From contig JAICXC010000041.1 of the NCBI GenBank assembly GCA_025980665.1, forward strand, positions 1 to 39,361: a DNA stretch of 39,361 bases, given 5' to 3'. This stretch comes from Bryobacteraceae bacterium. Lineage in GTDB: Bacteria; Acidobacteriota; Terriglobia; Bryobacterales; Bryobacteraceae. How positions within the stretch are numbered: the first letter of the stretch is position 1; every line of letters begins with the position of its first letter. Both the position numbers and the translations under genes were made by a program. Shown one piece after another: positions 31,683 to 39,361 of this stretch. The notes under the pieces were generated by a model. The model made no database searches and was not told the origin of the DNA. It worked only from the letters and a program-made list of their open reading frames with translations.

Positions 31683-32645
31683 ATGAAAGCCGTATACATC
31701 GAACAAACCGGCGGTCCGGAGGTCTTGCGCGTCGGCGACCATCCAGTCCCTGAACTGCAGAAAGACGAAGTCCTGGTGAAAGTTGCAGTATCGGGCGTCA
31801 ATTTCACCGACCTCAACCAACGCAGCGGCGTCAATAAGATTCCGGTTCCCGCGGTTCTGGGATCCGAAGGTGCGGGGACGGTGGAACGGTCCGATTCATC
31901 CGCTTTTCAAACCGGAGATCGAGTGGCCTGGTGCATGGTGCGCGGTTCCTATGCCGAATATGCGGCCGTTCCGGCACGCATGTTGGTCCGGATCCCCGAC
32001 GGTATCGATTTCCGCACCGCGGCTGCGGCGATGCTCCAGGGCATGACGGCGCACTATCTGTCGCACTCGACCTTCCCGCTCAAGACGGGCCACATCGCGC
32101 TGATTCATGCGGCGGCGGGCGGCACTGGTCGTCTACTGGTACAGATGGCGACGATGTTGGGGGCGCGTGCCATCGGCACGGTAGGGACTCCAGCCAAGGC
32201 CGAGCTAGCCCGTGAAGGGGGTGCGAGCGAAGCGATTCTATACAACCAGCAGGATTGGGTGGCCGAGGTGACGAAATTGACCGACGGCAAGGGCGTGGAC
32301 GTGGTCTATGATTCCGTCGGCCAAGCCACGTTTCTCAAAGGTCTGGACTGCCTGAAGCCGCGCGGCATGATGGTTCACTTCGGAGTATCGAGCGGCCAGA
32401 TCGAACCGTTCGACACGCGTGGGCTGACGACGCGTGGTTCAATTTTTCTCGCACGGCCCACACTGAACACCCACATCGCGGATGCAAAGGAACTGGCTTG
32501 GCGTTCGAGCGACGTATTCCTCTGGATCGCCCAAGACAAGCTGAAGTTACGGATCGATCGGGAATATCCGCTGGGTGACGCAGCTCAGGCGCATCGCGAT
32601 TTAGAATCTCGAGTGACGAGCGGAAAAGTTCTGCTGCAGATCTGA
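31683..32645 (+). CDS. Quinone oxidoreductase / zinc-free MDR-family reductase
   Basis: A 320-residue medium-chain dehydrogenase/reductase of the QOR type. The N-terminal GroES-like part contains VSGVNFTDLNQRSGV, PAVLGSEGAGTVE and GDRVAWCMVRGSYAEYA. The Rossmann part shows AMLQGMTAHYLSHSTFPLK, LIHAAAGGTGRLLVQMATML (nucleotide-binding) and VDVVYDSVGQATFLKGLDCL. No zinc-binding Cys/His set is present, as in QOR enzymes that reduce quinones or enoyl groups with NADPH. It follows the crotonase with no gap. With CoA-transferase and crotonase it probably processes an unsaturated CoA ester or quinone; the rightward operon ends at a strong hairpin. Confidence 0.92.
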   Translation: MKAVYIEQTGGPEVLRVGDHPVPELQKDEVLVKVAVSGVNFTDLNQRSGVNKIPVPAVLGSEGAGTVERSDSSAFQTGDRVAWCMVRGSYAEYAAVPARMLVRIPDGIDFRTAAAAMLQGMTAHYLSHSTFPLKTGHIALIHAAAGGTGRLLVQMATMLGARAIGTVGTPAKAELAREGGASEAILYNQQDWVAEVTKLTDGKGVDVVYDSVGQATFLKGLDCLKPRGMMVHFGVSSGQIEPFDTRGLTTRGSIFLARPTLNTHIADAKELAWRSSDVFLWIAQDKLKLRIDREYPLGDAAQAHRDLESRVTSGKVLLQI

Positions 32646-32652
32646 AAGTAAC

Positions 32653-32672
32653 GTCCGGCCTGGAGGCCGGAC
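32653..32672. terminator. Perfect 8-bp stem hairpin between convergent genes
   Basis: GTCCGGCC (32653-32660), loop TGGA, GGCCGGAC (32665-32672). It is an exact inverted repeat immediately after the quinone oxidoreductase stop and directly before the ankyrin gene's stop (minus), so it can end both transcripts. No T-run follows. The palindrome may be a dispersed repeat of REP type. Confidence 0.6.
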
Positions 32673-34463
32673 CTACTGGCAACCTTTTACGCCCTTGGTC
32701 AAGCAGATCGAGGACGTGATATCGGGCGGAATCGGAAGACCCTTGTCCGCCATCAGCTTCTTGATGAATACTGTGGTCTCCGGATGCGCGATGGCCGATT
32801 GCACGCCCACGCGGACCAAGCCTTCCGAGTAGTGCACCGGAACCCAGGTCATGCCCTTCATGGCGCCGTTGATCGTGTCGCGGCTCCCGTTATCGTGAGC
32901 CTCCAGATCGCCGCCGCGGTCCACCAGCATCTGGATGATCTCGTTGCGGCCCTTGTGCGCCGCGCCGTGCAGCGACGTGCGTCCGTCTTCGTCGTGGACA
33001 TTGGGATCGAGACCCAGATCGAGCAGCATCTTGACCGTCTCGTCGTTTTGCTCCCGCGACCATTCGTAGGTGACGCCCTCGACCCAGGCGATTCCGGAGG
33101 CCACGGCCAGCGCGGTAACATTGCGCGCAGTGTAGATCTTAGGATCGGCTCCATGCGCCAATAGCAGCTTCATGAGCTCTACGTCGCTGGATTGCGCGGC
33201 ACGCAGGAACGGCGTCGCCCCATCCTCGTTGAGCCACTGCATGGTGAAATTGGTGCGTGTTTCGGTGCTATCCCCGACGCAGGTGGTGGCGGTCGATTGC
33301 GTTCCGCACACCCGTACGTTCACGTCAGCGTTCTTGGCCAGCAGCAGCTTGATGAAGTCCAGGTGGTCCATATCGGGCTTGCGGACCGGATAGTCGCCGC
33401 CCTCGATGTTGCGGTTATCGGTGGCCAGGTACAGAGGCGACCACCCGCCGTTGTTCTTGATATTCGGGTTGGCGCCGTGGTCGAGCAGATACGCCCCGAT
33501 TTTGTAGTGGCGGTTCTGCGTGGCCGTCAGTAGCGGAGTCCAGCCGTAATGCGTAACCTGATTGACGTCCGCGCCGGCGGCGAGCAACTCTTTGACGCAC
33601 TCCATGCAGTCCTGCCGGGTGGCGAACACCAGCGGGGTGATTCCGCCGCCATCGGTGTCGCGTGTGCGGCCAAATGCAAATTCGGCCGCAGCCGCATCGA
33701 GCGCCGCGACTTGATCCTCTTCCGCCGTGCCCGCAGCGCCGGCCTTAGCCTGCTTGGCCTGCTTGGCTTGCCCCCCGCCGCCAAAACCGCGCCCGCCCTG
33801 CTTGCCTTGACGCAGACCGCCGGCGCCCTGATCGGACGCCGCTCGCTGCCGAACGGTGGGCGCCAGGTACGCACGATTGCCCTTGGTGTCGAAATTTGAG
33901 GCAGCCTTGTAGTCCGCACCGCTCGCCAGCAGCAGTTTGACGGCTTCAGGATGCGATTGTTCCGCGGCCCACATCAGCGGCGTTGTGCCGCGCAGCTTTT
34001 CTTTCGCATTCACATCGGCTTTCTGGTCGATGAGCACCTTGACTGCGTCCGGATTGCCATTGCGCGCCGCGAACATCAGAGGCGTCTCGCCATTGGGGCT
34101 GACTTCGTTGGCATCCGCGCCGGCCTTGAGCAGACGTTGGATCATGGGCGCGCTTCCGTTAATGCTGGCTAAACGCAGGGGCGTCGCTCCGTCATGGTTG
34201 GGTTTTTTTACATCCGCCCCGGCGGCGATAAGCAGATCGGCGATGTCCACATCGTTGCGGTAAGCTGCCCACTGGATGGCTGTGGCTCCATCGGCCTGCG
34301 CCAGGTTCACGTCCGCCTTTTGTTTGATTAGCGCCTGCACCGCGGCTTTATCGCCTTTCATGGCAGCGTCGGCCACCGGGCTGTCCGCGGCGTTCAGAAC
34401 CGTAAGATAGATTGCCGGAACCAATAGCACGGCAGCAGCTGCCACGGCGTGTCGGATACGCAT
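32673..34463 (-). CDS. Secreted ankyrin-repeat protein
   Basis: A 596-residue exported ankyrin protein. ATG 34463 gives the signal peptide MRIRHAVAAAAVLLVPAIYL and has an AGGAG ribosome site. About a dozen repeats follow, e.g. DGATAIQWAAYRNDVDIADL, NGETPLMFAARNGNPDAVKV, RGTTPLMWAAEQSHPEAVKL, YGWTPLLTATQNRHYKIGAY and DGRTSLHGAAHKGRNEIIQM. Near the middle a low-complexity linker (GGRGFGGGGQAKQAKQAKAG) includes two 9-bp repeats. The C-terminus has KGVKGCQ. It is the third gene of an operon with DUF1552 (52 bp upstream) and DUF1592 genes, the usual acidobacterial trio. Role unknown; likely periplasmic binding or scaffold. Confidence 0.9.
   Translation of the reverse strand: MRIRHAVAAAAVLLVPAIYLTVLNAADSPVADAAMKGDKAAVQALIKQKADVNLAQADGATAIQWAAYRNDVDIADLLIAAGADVKKPNHDGATPLRLASINGSAPMIQRLLKAGADANEVSPNGETPLMFAARNGNPDAVKVLIDQKADVNAKEKLRGTTPLMWAAEQSHPEAVKLLLASGADYKAASNFDTKGNRAYLAPTVRQRAASDQGAGGLRQGKQGGRGFGGGGQAKQAKQAKAGAAGTAEEDQVAALDAAAAEFAFGRTRDTDGGGITPLVFATRQDCMECVKELLAAGADVNQVTHYGWTPLLTATQNRHYKIGAYLLDHGANPNIKNNGGWSPLYLATDNRNIEGGDYPVRKPDMDHLDFIKLLLAKNADVNVRVCGTQSTATTCVGDSTETRTNFTMQWLNEDGATPFLRAAQSSDVELMKLLLAHGADPKIYTARNVTALAVASGIAWVEGVTYEWSREQNDETVKMLLDLGLDPNVHDEDGRTSLHGAAHKGRNEIIQMLVDRGGDLEAHDNGSRDTINGAMKGMTWVPVHYSEGLVRVGVQSAIAHPETTVFIKKLMADKGLPIPPDITSSICLTKGVKGCQ
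33748..33765. repeat. Two 9-bp repeats coding the QAK linker
   Basis: GCCTGCTTG occurs twice in tandem within the ankyrin gene and is followed by a decayed third copy. The repeats encode the QAKQAKQAK low-complexity linker. It is a possible length-variable site. Confidence 0.6.
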
Positions 34464-34514
34464 CGTCGATTTTCTCCTGTTGAGCATGAGCAATTGAAAT
34501 GTCGAACCAGCGAA

Positions 34515-35882
34515 TTAAACGGCGAACCCTGCGAGCCTGCCCGTGCTATCGTCCCCGATCTTGTCCTGATTCACTCCAAACACATCCAGGACGCTCAGCA
34601 GGAGATTGGCCGTGGTGACCGTCTTGGTGGGGAAGTGGAGGTGCCGCCCGCCCTTGAGCTTGCCGCCTGCGCCGCCCGCCAAAATATATGGCACATCGTA
34701 ATGCAAGTGCTGGTTGGAATCGCCCATGTTGGTGCCGTACAGGACCAGAGTGTGATCCAACAGGTTGCCGTCCCCATCGGGGATACTCTTCAGTTTGCCC
34801 AGGAAGTAAGCCAGGCAGAGCACATGGTAGCGGTTGATCTTCGAATAGTCGAGGATGCGATCCGGATTCTCGGCATGGTGCGATCCGCCATGGAAGCTGG
34901 TGTTGGTGCCGCTGGCCGGGAAGCTGCGGCCGGTCAGATCGCGGGCGTAAAGCAAGGTCGAAACCCGCGTGATGTCGCCCTGATAAGCCAAAGCCTGCAG
35001 GTCGAACTGTAGCTTGATATGTTCGTCGAAGGAATCCGGCACGCCAGCGGGGACCACGATGCCTTCGTGGCTCTCCATCGTTCCCGTGGCCTTAGTTGCG
35101 ATGGTCAGACGCCGTTCGATTTCACGTACGCTGTCGGCGTATTCATCGACGCGAAGCTGATCGCTAGGTGGAAGAGTTTTCTTAAAGGCGGCTAAAGTGC
35201 CGGTGATCGAATCGAGAATACTACGATCCTGCTCACGGCGTGCCGCTCGCTCTTGAGGCGTCTTGGCCTGTACGTCGCCGAACAGGCGCTCGAACACCAC
35301 CTGAGGGTTCAGTTCCATGGGCAGCGGAAGATTGGTGGCGGCCCAGGAAATGGAATTCGTGTAAGCGCAGCTGTAGCCCTCGCCGCAGTTGCTGGAATTG
35401 GCGCCCGGATCTTCGATAGCCTGCTGCAGAGAAGGCAGCAAAGATTCCTGTCCGATATGATTGGCGATGATCTGGTCGATGGTAACGCCGTTGTGGATAT
35501 CCGAGCCGGTGGCCTTTTTAGGCTTTTCACCCGCCAGGAAGGCTGCCGCAACCCAGTGATCCGCGCCCGTGACGCCCGGAGGCGGTTCGGCCGATTTCGA
35601 CCACAATCCACTAATAATTACACTCTGGTCCACGTAGGGCGCCAGGGGTTCCATGATGGACGGAAGTTTCTTGGCGTCGAGGACGCTGCCTTCCGGGATC
35701 CAATAGCCCGGCGCCATTCCATGCGGCACGAAAATGCCGGTAAAACGGGTCTTGCCGACTGCCGCGGTCTTGCTCAAGGGCGTCTGAGCTGGAATCATCG
35801 AATCCAGCAAGGGCAACGCGAGGGTAATCCCTGCGCCACGCAGAAACGTCCGACGGGGTATGTGCTTCTTAGTAAGGAACAT
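34515..35882 (-). CDS. DUF1552 protein with twin-arginine signal
   Basis: A 455-residue exported protein. The N-terminus KHIPRRTFLRGAGITLALPL is a Tat signal. The DUF1552 body contains KTRFTGIFVPHGMAPGYWIP, SVIISGLWSKSAEPPPG, DHWVAAAFLAGE, and YGTNMGDSNQHLHYDVPYIL near the C-terminus. The family is related to alkaline-phosphatase-like DUF1501 proteins, found with cytochrome-bearing DUF1592 genes in Planctomycetes and Acidobacteriota. It probably binds a cofactor in the cytoplasm before export. It is the second gene of the operon, 36 bp after DUF1592. Enzymatic function is unknown; a redox or glycan-degradation role is often inferred. Confidence 0.92.
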   Translation of the reverse strand: MFLTKKHIPRRTFLRGAGITLALPLLDSMIPAQTPLSKTAAVGKTRFTGIFVPHGMAPGYWIPEGSVLDAKKLPSIMEPLAPYVDQSVIISGLWSKSAEPPPGVTGADHWVAAAFLAGEKPKKATGSDIHNGVTIDQIIANHIGQESLLPSLQQAIEDPGANSSNCGEGYSCAYTNSISWAATNLPLPMELNPQVVFERLFGDVQAKTPQERAARREQDRSILDSITGTLAAFKKTLPPSDQLRVDEYADSVREIERRLTIATKATGTMESHEGIVVPAGVPDSFDEHIKLQFDLQALAYQGDITRVSTLLYARDLTGRSFPASGTNTSFHGGSHHAENPDRILDYSKINRYHVLCLAYFLGKLKSIPDGDGNLLDHTLVLYGTNMGDSNQHLHYDVPYILAGGAGGKLKGGRHLHFPTKTVTTANLLLSVLDVFGVNQDKIGDDSTGRLAGFAV

Positions 35883-35918
35883 TGTTTCCGCTCTCCATTC
35901 AATTATAAATCTTTAACA

Positions 35919-38348
35919 CTAGCGGGATGCGCGCTCCTGTCCATTCCCGCTCGATTCCAGTTTCTGATTCATCTGGAACGGCTGGCTCTTCACCACGCCG
36001 ATCACCAGTGACGAGAACCGATCTTTGTCTTTGTCGGCCGAGTGCACGATGGAGCGCACCAGAGGCATATCGTAGTATTCAGTTCCGCGGCCCAGCGCGT
36101 AGATCATCAGCTTCTCGGTGACTACCCGAACGAACTGCGGCGAGTATTTGACCAAGGCTTCGCGCAGGTCGGTAACCCCGTTCAGCTTGGTGCCGTCCAC
36201 CAGTTTGCCGGAAGGATCAATCGGGCTGCCATCATCCAGCGTCCGCCATTGTCCGGTTCCATCGAAGTTCTCGAGGACTAGCCCTATGGGATCCATGATC
36301 TTATGGCAGCTGTTACAAGGCTCATTCTTGCGGTGCAGCTCCATCTGCTGGCGCATGGTCGGCCGGGGGCCGCCACGAATGGCCGCGTCCTGCTTCGGAA
36401 GATCCGGGACATTCGGAGGAGGCGCCGGAGGCTCGACGCCCAGGAATATCTGCAGCGTGTACTTCCCGCGGTGAACCGGCGAAGTCCGGTCGGGATTCGA
36501 AGATATGGTCAGGAAGGCGCCCTTTCCGAGCAGGCCCCGGCGCATGTCGAATTCCGGCGGCAGCGTGACCCGGCGGAAATTGCTGCCGTAGATGCCCGGG
36601 ATTCCGTACTGCTTGGCCAGCCGTTCATTCAGGAACGTATAGTTCGCGTCGAGAAGATCCGTCACCGGACGGTCTTCCTGAATCACACTAGCCACGAACA
36701 TTTCCACTTCCGTCCGCATGGCCTGGCGCAGAACGTCGTCGAAATCCGGATACTCGATAGGTACCGGAGTCTGAGATTGCAACGCCCGCAAGCTGAGCCA
36801 CTGACCGGCAAAATTGCTTACCAGCTGCTGGGACCGCGGATCCTTGAGCATACGCCGGACCTGTTGTTCGAGGACGGCGCTCTCGTGCAGCTTGTTCTGG
36901 CTGGCAAGCTTTAGGAGCTCATCGTCGGGAATGCTGCTCCACAGGAAGAAGGACAAACGCGAAGCCAACTCCAGATCGCTGATGCGATAGATCTGCCCGG
37001 CGGCTAAGTTGGCCGGCTCAGTTTCGCGGCGGAACACGAATTCGGGGTCCGCGAGGATACGCCGCAGCGCCATCTCAACGCCATTGTCGAAATTACCTTC
37101 ATTCCGCCCGCGCTGATAAAAGCCCATCAGGGTTTCGGTGTCCTTGTCGGACAGCGGGCGGCGGAACGCCTTGCGTCCGATGTTGTTGACGATCTGGCGC
37201 GCGCAGGCGGTTTCCTGGCTGGCATTGGCCGGCTTGCAAACGAAGATCTTGCGGCGGGCGGCGGTGTCGCTCGCCCCCTTCGCATCGTAGGGGCCGTCGA
37301 TTACGAACTTGCCGACGTGCGGGAAGAAGCGGTATCCGGGGAGTCCCCCGGTTTCGATGGTGCTGCGCAGAAAGTGCTCGTTTAGGTCGTTTCCAGGCGC
37401 CTCATTCGTTGCCAGGAACGTGACCACCACGGTGTGGCGCCCCGCCTTGGCCGGGAATTTGAAATCGAATGTGCCGTCGCCGCCACGTCCCTCACGATCG
37501 CGATCCCAGTCGAATACGTGCAACCGCTCGCCATCCAGCAGTACTTCCAGCTTCTCGCCGGGGATCTCGCCGAAGGGATTGGTGTTCCCCATGTTGCCCT
37601 TGCTGATGGGAGTGATCTTCATGCTGTACTCGCCGTCGGCAGGGAATTCGTGCTGTGCCAGCATGCCGCCGCGGGTTCCGAAAGGCATGCCTTCGACGTG
37701 ATAATCCTGATCGGTGTCTTCCGCCACCCGATAGGTAGTCTGGGTGGGGGTGCTCACGTCGCCAATCGCCAACCGGCTGATCTTGCCCGCCGCAGTGACG
37801 TAACCCTCCAGCAAGGTCGGCGAAATGCTCAGTGCGCCCGCAATGTTATCGAAGCCGCGTGTCGAATCGTCGGAGGGCAGAAACTTGCTCGGATCGATCT
37901 GGATATCCAGCAGATCGCGGATCGCATTGGCGTATTCCGTGCGGTTCATGCGATGCAACCCGGGGGGAGGAATATGCAGCTTGGCGTTTCGGTCGAGTTC
38001 GTTCTCGGCGAACACGATGGCCGATTCGAGGAACTCCGGCTTCGGCCGTGGCATGCCCGAAGGCGGCATCATGCCCGCCCGGAGCTTGCGAACCACCTTC
38101 TCCCACTGTTCCGGGTCCTTATCGACGTGGGCCGGATCCAGGCTATCGAGCGTAATGCGTAACGCCGATTCGACGCCGCGCGTCTTGGCCGCCTGATTGT
38201 GACAGCCATAACAATATTGAGTAAAGAACGCCTTTTCGGCTTCGGCGGAGGTCACCGTTGCGGGGGCCGCAGGCTTCTGGGCCTGGCCCGACATTCCAAT
38301 AACACCCAGTATGGTGGCTGCACAGCCTACCAGGATTTTTGTTCGCAT
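35919..38348 (-). CDS. DUF1592-type multidomain cytochrome c protein
   Basis: An 809-residue exported protein. The signal peptide ends near residue 22 (GMSGQAQ). A first haem c site CYGCH (Cys46, Cys49, His50) opens the PSCyt-like domain, with RAGMMPPSGMPRPK providing the axial-Met region. DUF1587 (HRMNRTEYANAIRDLLDI), a carbohydrate-binding-like segment (about 200-320), DUF1592 (SRLSFFLWSSIPDDELL) and DUF1588 (RRGLLGKGAFLTISSNPDRT) follow. A second haem site CNSCH lies near residue 675, ahead of the C-terminal DUF1585 region. The start has an AAGGA ribosome site. It heads an operon with DUF1552 and secreted ankyrin proteins, consistent with periplasmic electron transfer coupled to polymer degradation. 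Confidence 0.94.
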   Translation of the reverse strand: MRTKILVGCAATILGVIGMSGQAQKPAAPATVTSAEAEKAFFTQYCYGCHNQAAKTRGVESALRITLDSLDPAHVDKDPEQWEKVVRKLRAGMMPPSGMPRPKPEFLESAIVFAENELDRNAKLHIPPPGLHRMNRTEYANAIRDLLDIQIDPSKFLPSDDSTRGFDNIAGALSISPTLLEGYVTAAGKISRLAIGDVSTPTQTTYRVAEDTDQDYHVEGMPFGTRGGMLAQHEFPADGEYSMKITPISKGNMGNTNPFGEIPGEKLEVLLDGERLHVFDWDRDREGRGGDGTFDFKFPAKAGRHTVVVTFLATNEAPGNDLNEHFLRSTIETGGLPGYRFFPHVGKFVIDGPYDAKGASDTAARRKIFVCKPANASQETACARQIVNNIGRKAFRRPLSDKDTETLMGFYQRGRNEGNFDNGVEMALRRILADPEFVFRRETEPANLAAGQIYRISDLELASRLSFFLWSSIPDDELLKLASQNKLHESAVLEQQVRRMLKDPRSQQLVSNFAGQWLSLRALQSQTPVPIEYPDFDDVLRQAMRTEVEMFVASVIQEDRPVTDLLDANYTFLNERLAKQYGIPGIYGSNFRRVTLPPEFDMRRGLLGKGAFLTISSNPDRTSPVHRGKYTLQIFLGVEPPAPPPNVPDLPKQDAAIRGGPRPTMRQQMELHRKNEPCNSCHKIMDPIGLVLENFDGTGQWRTLDDGSPIDPSGKLVDGTKLNGVTDLREALVKYSPQFVRVVTEKLMIYALGRGTEYYDMPLVRSIVHSADKDKDRFSSLVIGVVKSQPFQMNQKLESSGNGQERASR

Positions 38349-38773
38349 GATTCCTTAACCCTCAATAAATCGCGGCGTAACAGCATGCCAGAACTACGAC
38401 GTTGCATAAGGCCCAAAACTTCCCATAGAATTGGCCAGCGATGCGTGTTCCGCGCCTGACCTTAGTATACACCAACTTATTGAAAATGTGGGGCTATCCT
38501 GCATTTTGGGGCCGTTGGCTTCGCTCTGACAACTGAAGATACCCATAGCACTCGGCGTGCCGGATGGCCTGCAGGTTACAGATCCCCGGCAGGTTAAGAC
38601 CATCTACAGATTATCAGGCTAACTTGCCGGAACCAATCGCGTCGTTGGGGGATTTCACCGGGAGAAACAGAGCCATACGGCGCAGTTCCGGGCTAACTTG
38701 GGGCGCTCATAGAGAGTCTGCGATGATAGGGAAGGCATTGGCGCCATGGCACGTCCAATGCAATGGACCCTGT
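38349..38773. promoter_or_regulatory. 425-bp intergenic region with repeats and a dyad
   Basis: No gene recognised. It holds promoters for two divergent units. GCAGGTTA occurs at 38571-38578 and 38589-38596; GGCTAACTTG at 38617-38626 and 38691-38700. CCGGCAGGTTA (38586-38596) can pair with TAACTTGCCGG (38620-38630) with one G-T wobble, forming a hairpin. A perfect 7-bp dyad GCATTGG-N13-CCAATGC (38735-38761) lies 12 bp before the downstream ATG and is a candidate operator. A 69-codon minus-strand frame here looks spurious. Confidence 0.45.
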
Positions 38774-39361
38774 ATGTCGACTAAAGAATGGCTGGTACTG
38801 GGATTCGCAGTGGCTGGCTGGGCGGCCGGTCAAACCCCCGGCGAAACCGCCCTAATTCCCATAGATCACCCTGCGATTCAATACGATACGCGTCCATTGG
38901 ATGACCGGATCACGCGCCTGGGGCGAGATCTGCTCAATGGCAAAGTCCACCTAGCGGCGAGTGCAGACGGCTATCTGCCTGGTCTGCTTCACGCTTTGGG
39001 AATCAATTCCGACTCTCAGACCCTTGTGTTTTCGAAAACCAGCTTTCAGGCGGCCCGGATCGAGCCTCGCAATCCGCGAGCGCTGTATTTCAGCGACGAC
39101 GCTATGGTCGGGTTTGTCCGGGGCAGCGATCTTCTTGAGGTGGCGGCGCTGGACCCCAAGCAGGGCATGATTTTTTACAGTTTCAACGGTGCGTCTAATC
39201 CCCCGAGCTTCGACCGGCGTGACGCATGCCTGCAGTGCCATACCAGTCCCGGCACGCTGGGTATACCCGGATTGCTGACCGCGTCGTCGTACACCGACGC
39301 ATCGGGGATGCCGGCCTTTCGCGGCGCTCAGCGCATCACCGACGGCCGCACTCCGTTCGAA
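38774..39361 (+). CDS. Secreted CXXCH (cytochrome c-like) protein, 3' end off the window
   Basis: The reading frame from ATG 38774 is open to the right edge (196 residues). The N-terminal hydrophobic segment WLVLGFAVAGWAAGQ is a signal peptide. One haem-binding site CLQCH (Cys152, Cys155, His156) lies in FDRRDACLQCHTSPGTLG. Around it are FSKTSFQAARIEPRNPRALY, FSDDAMVGFVRGSDLLEVAA and LDPKQGMIFYSFNG, recognisable as a conserved acidobacterial protein family with an oxygen- or electron-transfer role that is not established. It is divergent from the DUF1592 operon and may be related to it functionally. The missing C-terminus could carry more haem sites. Confidence 0.8.
   Translation, partial: MSTKEWLVLGFAVAGWAAGQTPGETALIPIDHPAIQYDTRPLDDRITRLGRDLLNGKVHLAASADGYLPGLLHALGINSDSQTLVFSKTSFQAARIEPRNPRALYFSDDAMVGFVRGSDLLEVAALDPKQGMIFYSFNGASNPPSFDRRDACLQCHTSPGTLGIPGLLTASSYTDASGMPAFRGAQRITDGRTPFE

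Noticed and set aside
38394-38603. A 69-codon minus-strand frame upstream of the DUF1592 gene
   Set aside because: Low-complexity translation, no recognisable start context.
1-39361. CRISPR array or riboswitch
   Set aside because: No regularly spaced repeats and no recognisable aptamer core were seen on either strand.

Overview
The window looks like a chromosome segment from an Acidobacteriota bacterium of the Solibacter/Bryobacter type. This is inferred from gene content, since no rRNA or marker gene is present. The supporting signs are high GC, a PadR regulator next to an ADOP-type permease, three DUF4159 proteins, a DUF1592/DUF1552/secreted-ankyrin operon, DUF4136, and a gluconate 2-dehydrogenase subunit 3 protein. 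One tRNA gene is present. I see no CRISPR array and no intact insertion sequence.

Region 1 (1-7.7 kb): a truncated permease with its PadR regulator, a soluble hybrid histidine kinase, a LolA-like secreted protein, and an acyl-CoA dehydrogenase. The dehydrogenase is divergent from a tiny acidic ORF that is translationally coupled to an amidase. An MFS transporter converges on the amidase. Region 2 (7.7-13.1 kb): a frameshifted ORF6N gene carrying a perfect internal palindrome, a split transketolase, a NarL-type two-component pair whose kinase looks catalytically degenerate, an amidohydrolase, an unknown protein and tRNA-Leu(UAG). A 596-bp unexplained stretch follows the tRNA.

Region 3 (13.6-24.5 kb): mostly single genes. 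Three DUF4159 paralogues, all on the minus strand, each overlap the 3' end of an unrelated convergent plus-strand gene. Between them lie YciI, a long U32 peptidase-family protein, DUF4136, gluconate-dehydrogenase subunit 3 with a PEBP protein, a GntR regulator, STAS plus alpha/beta hydrolase, and GNAT.

Region 4 (24.5-32.7 kb): the most coherent system, a pair of divergent operons sharing a 26-bp AT-rich gap. The leftward operon encodes cupin, RidA, ankyrin protein, LigJ-type 4-oxalomesaconate hydratase, LigB-type extradiol dioxygenase and an ABC solute-binding protein. The rightward operon encodes a class III CoA-transferase, a crotonase lacking both usual catalytic glutamates, and a quinone oxidoreductase. 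Together they suggest uptake and ring-cleavage catabolism of a gallate- or protocatechuate-like compound, although the pathway is incomplete here. A strong hairpin ends this block.

Region 5 (32.7-39.4 kb): a leftward operon for DUF1592 cytochrome, DUF1552 Tat protein and secreted ankyrin protein. A 425-bp gap with several repeats follows, then a truncated CXXCH protein running off the right edge. Several start codons sit 6-7 nt after -10-like hexamers, which suggests leaderless transcripts.
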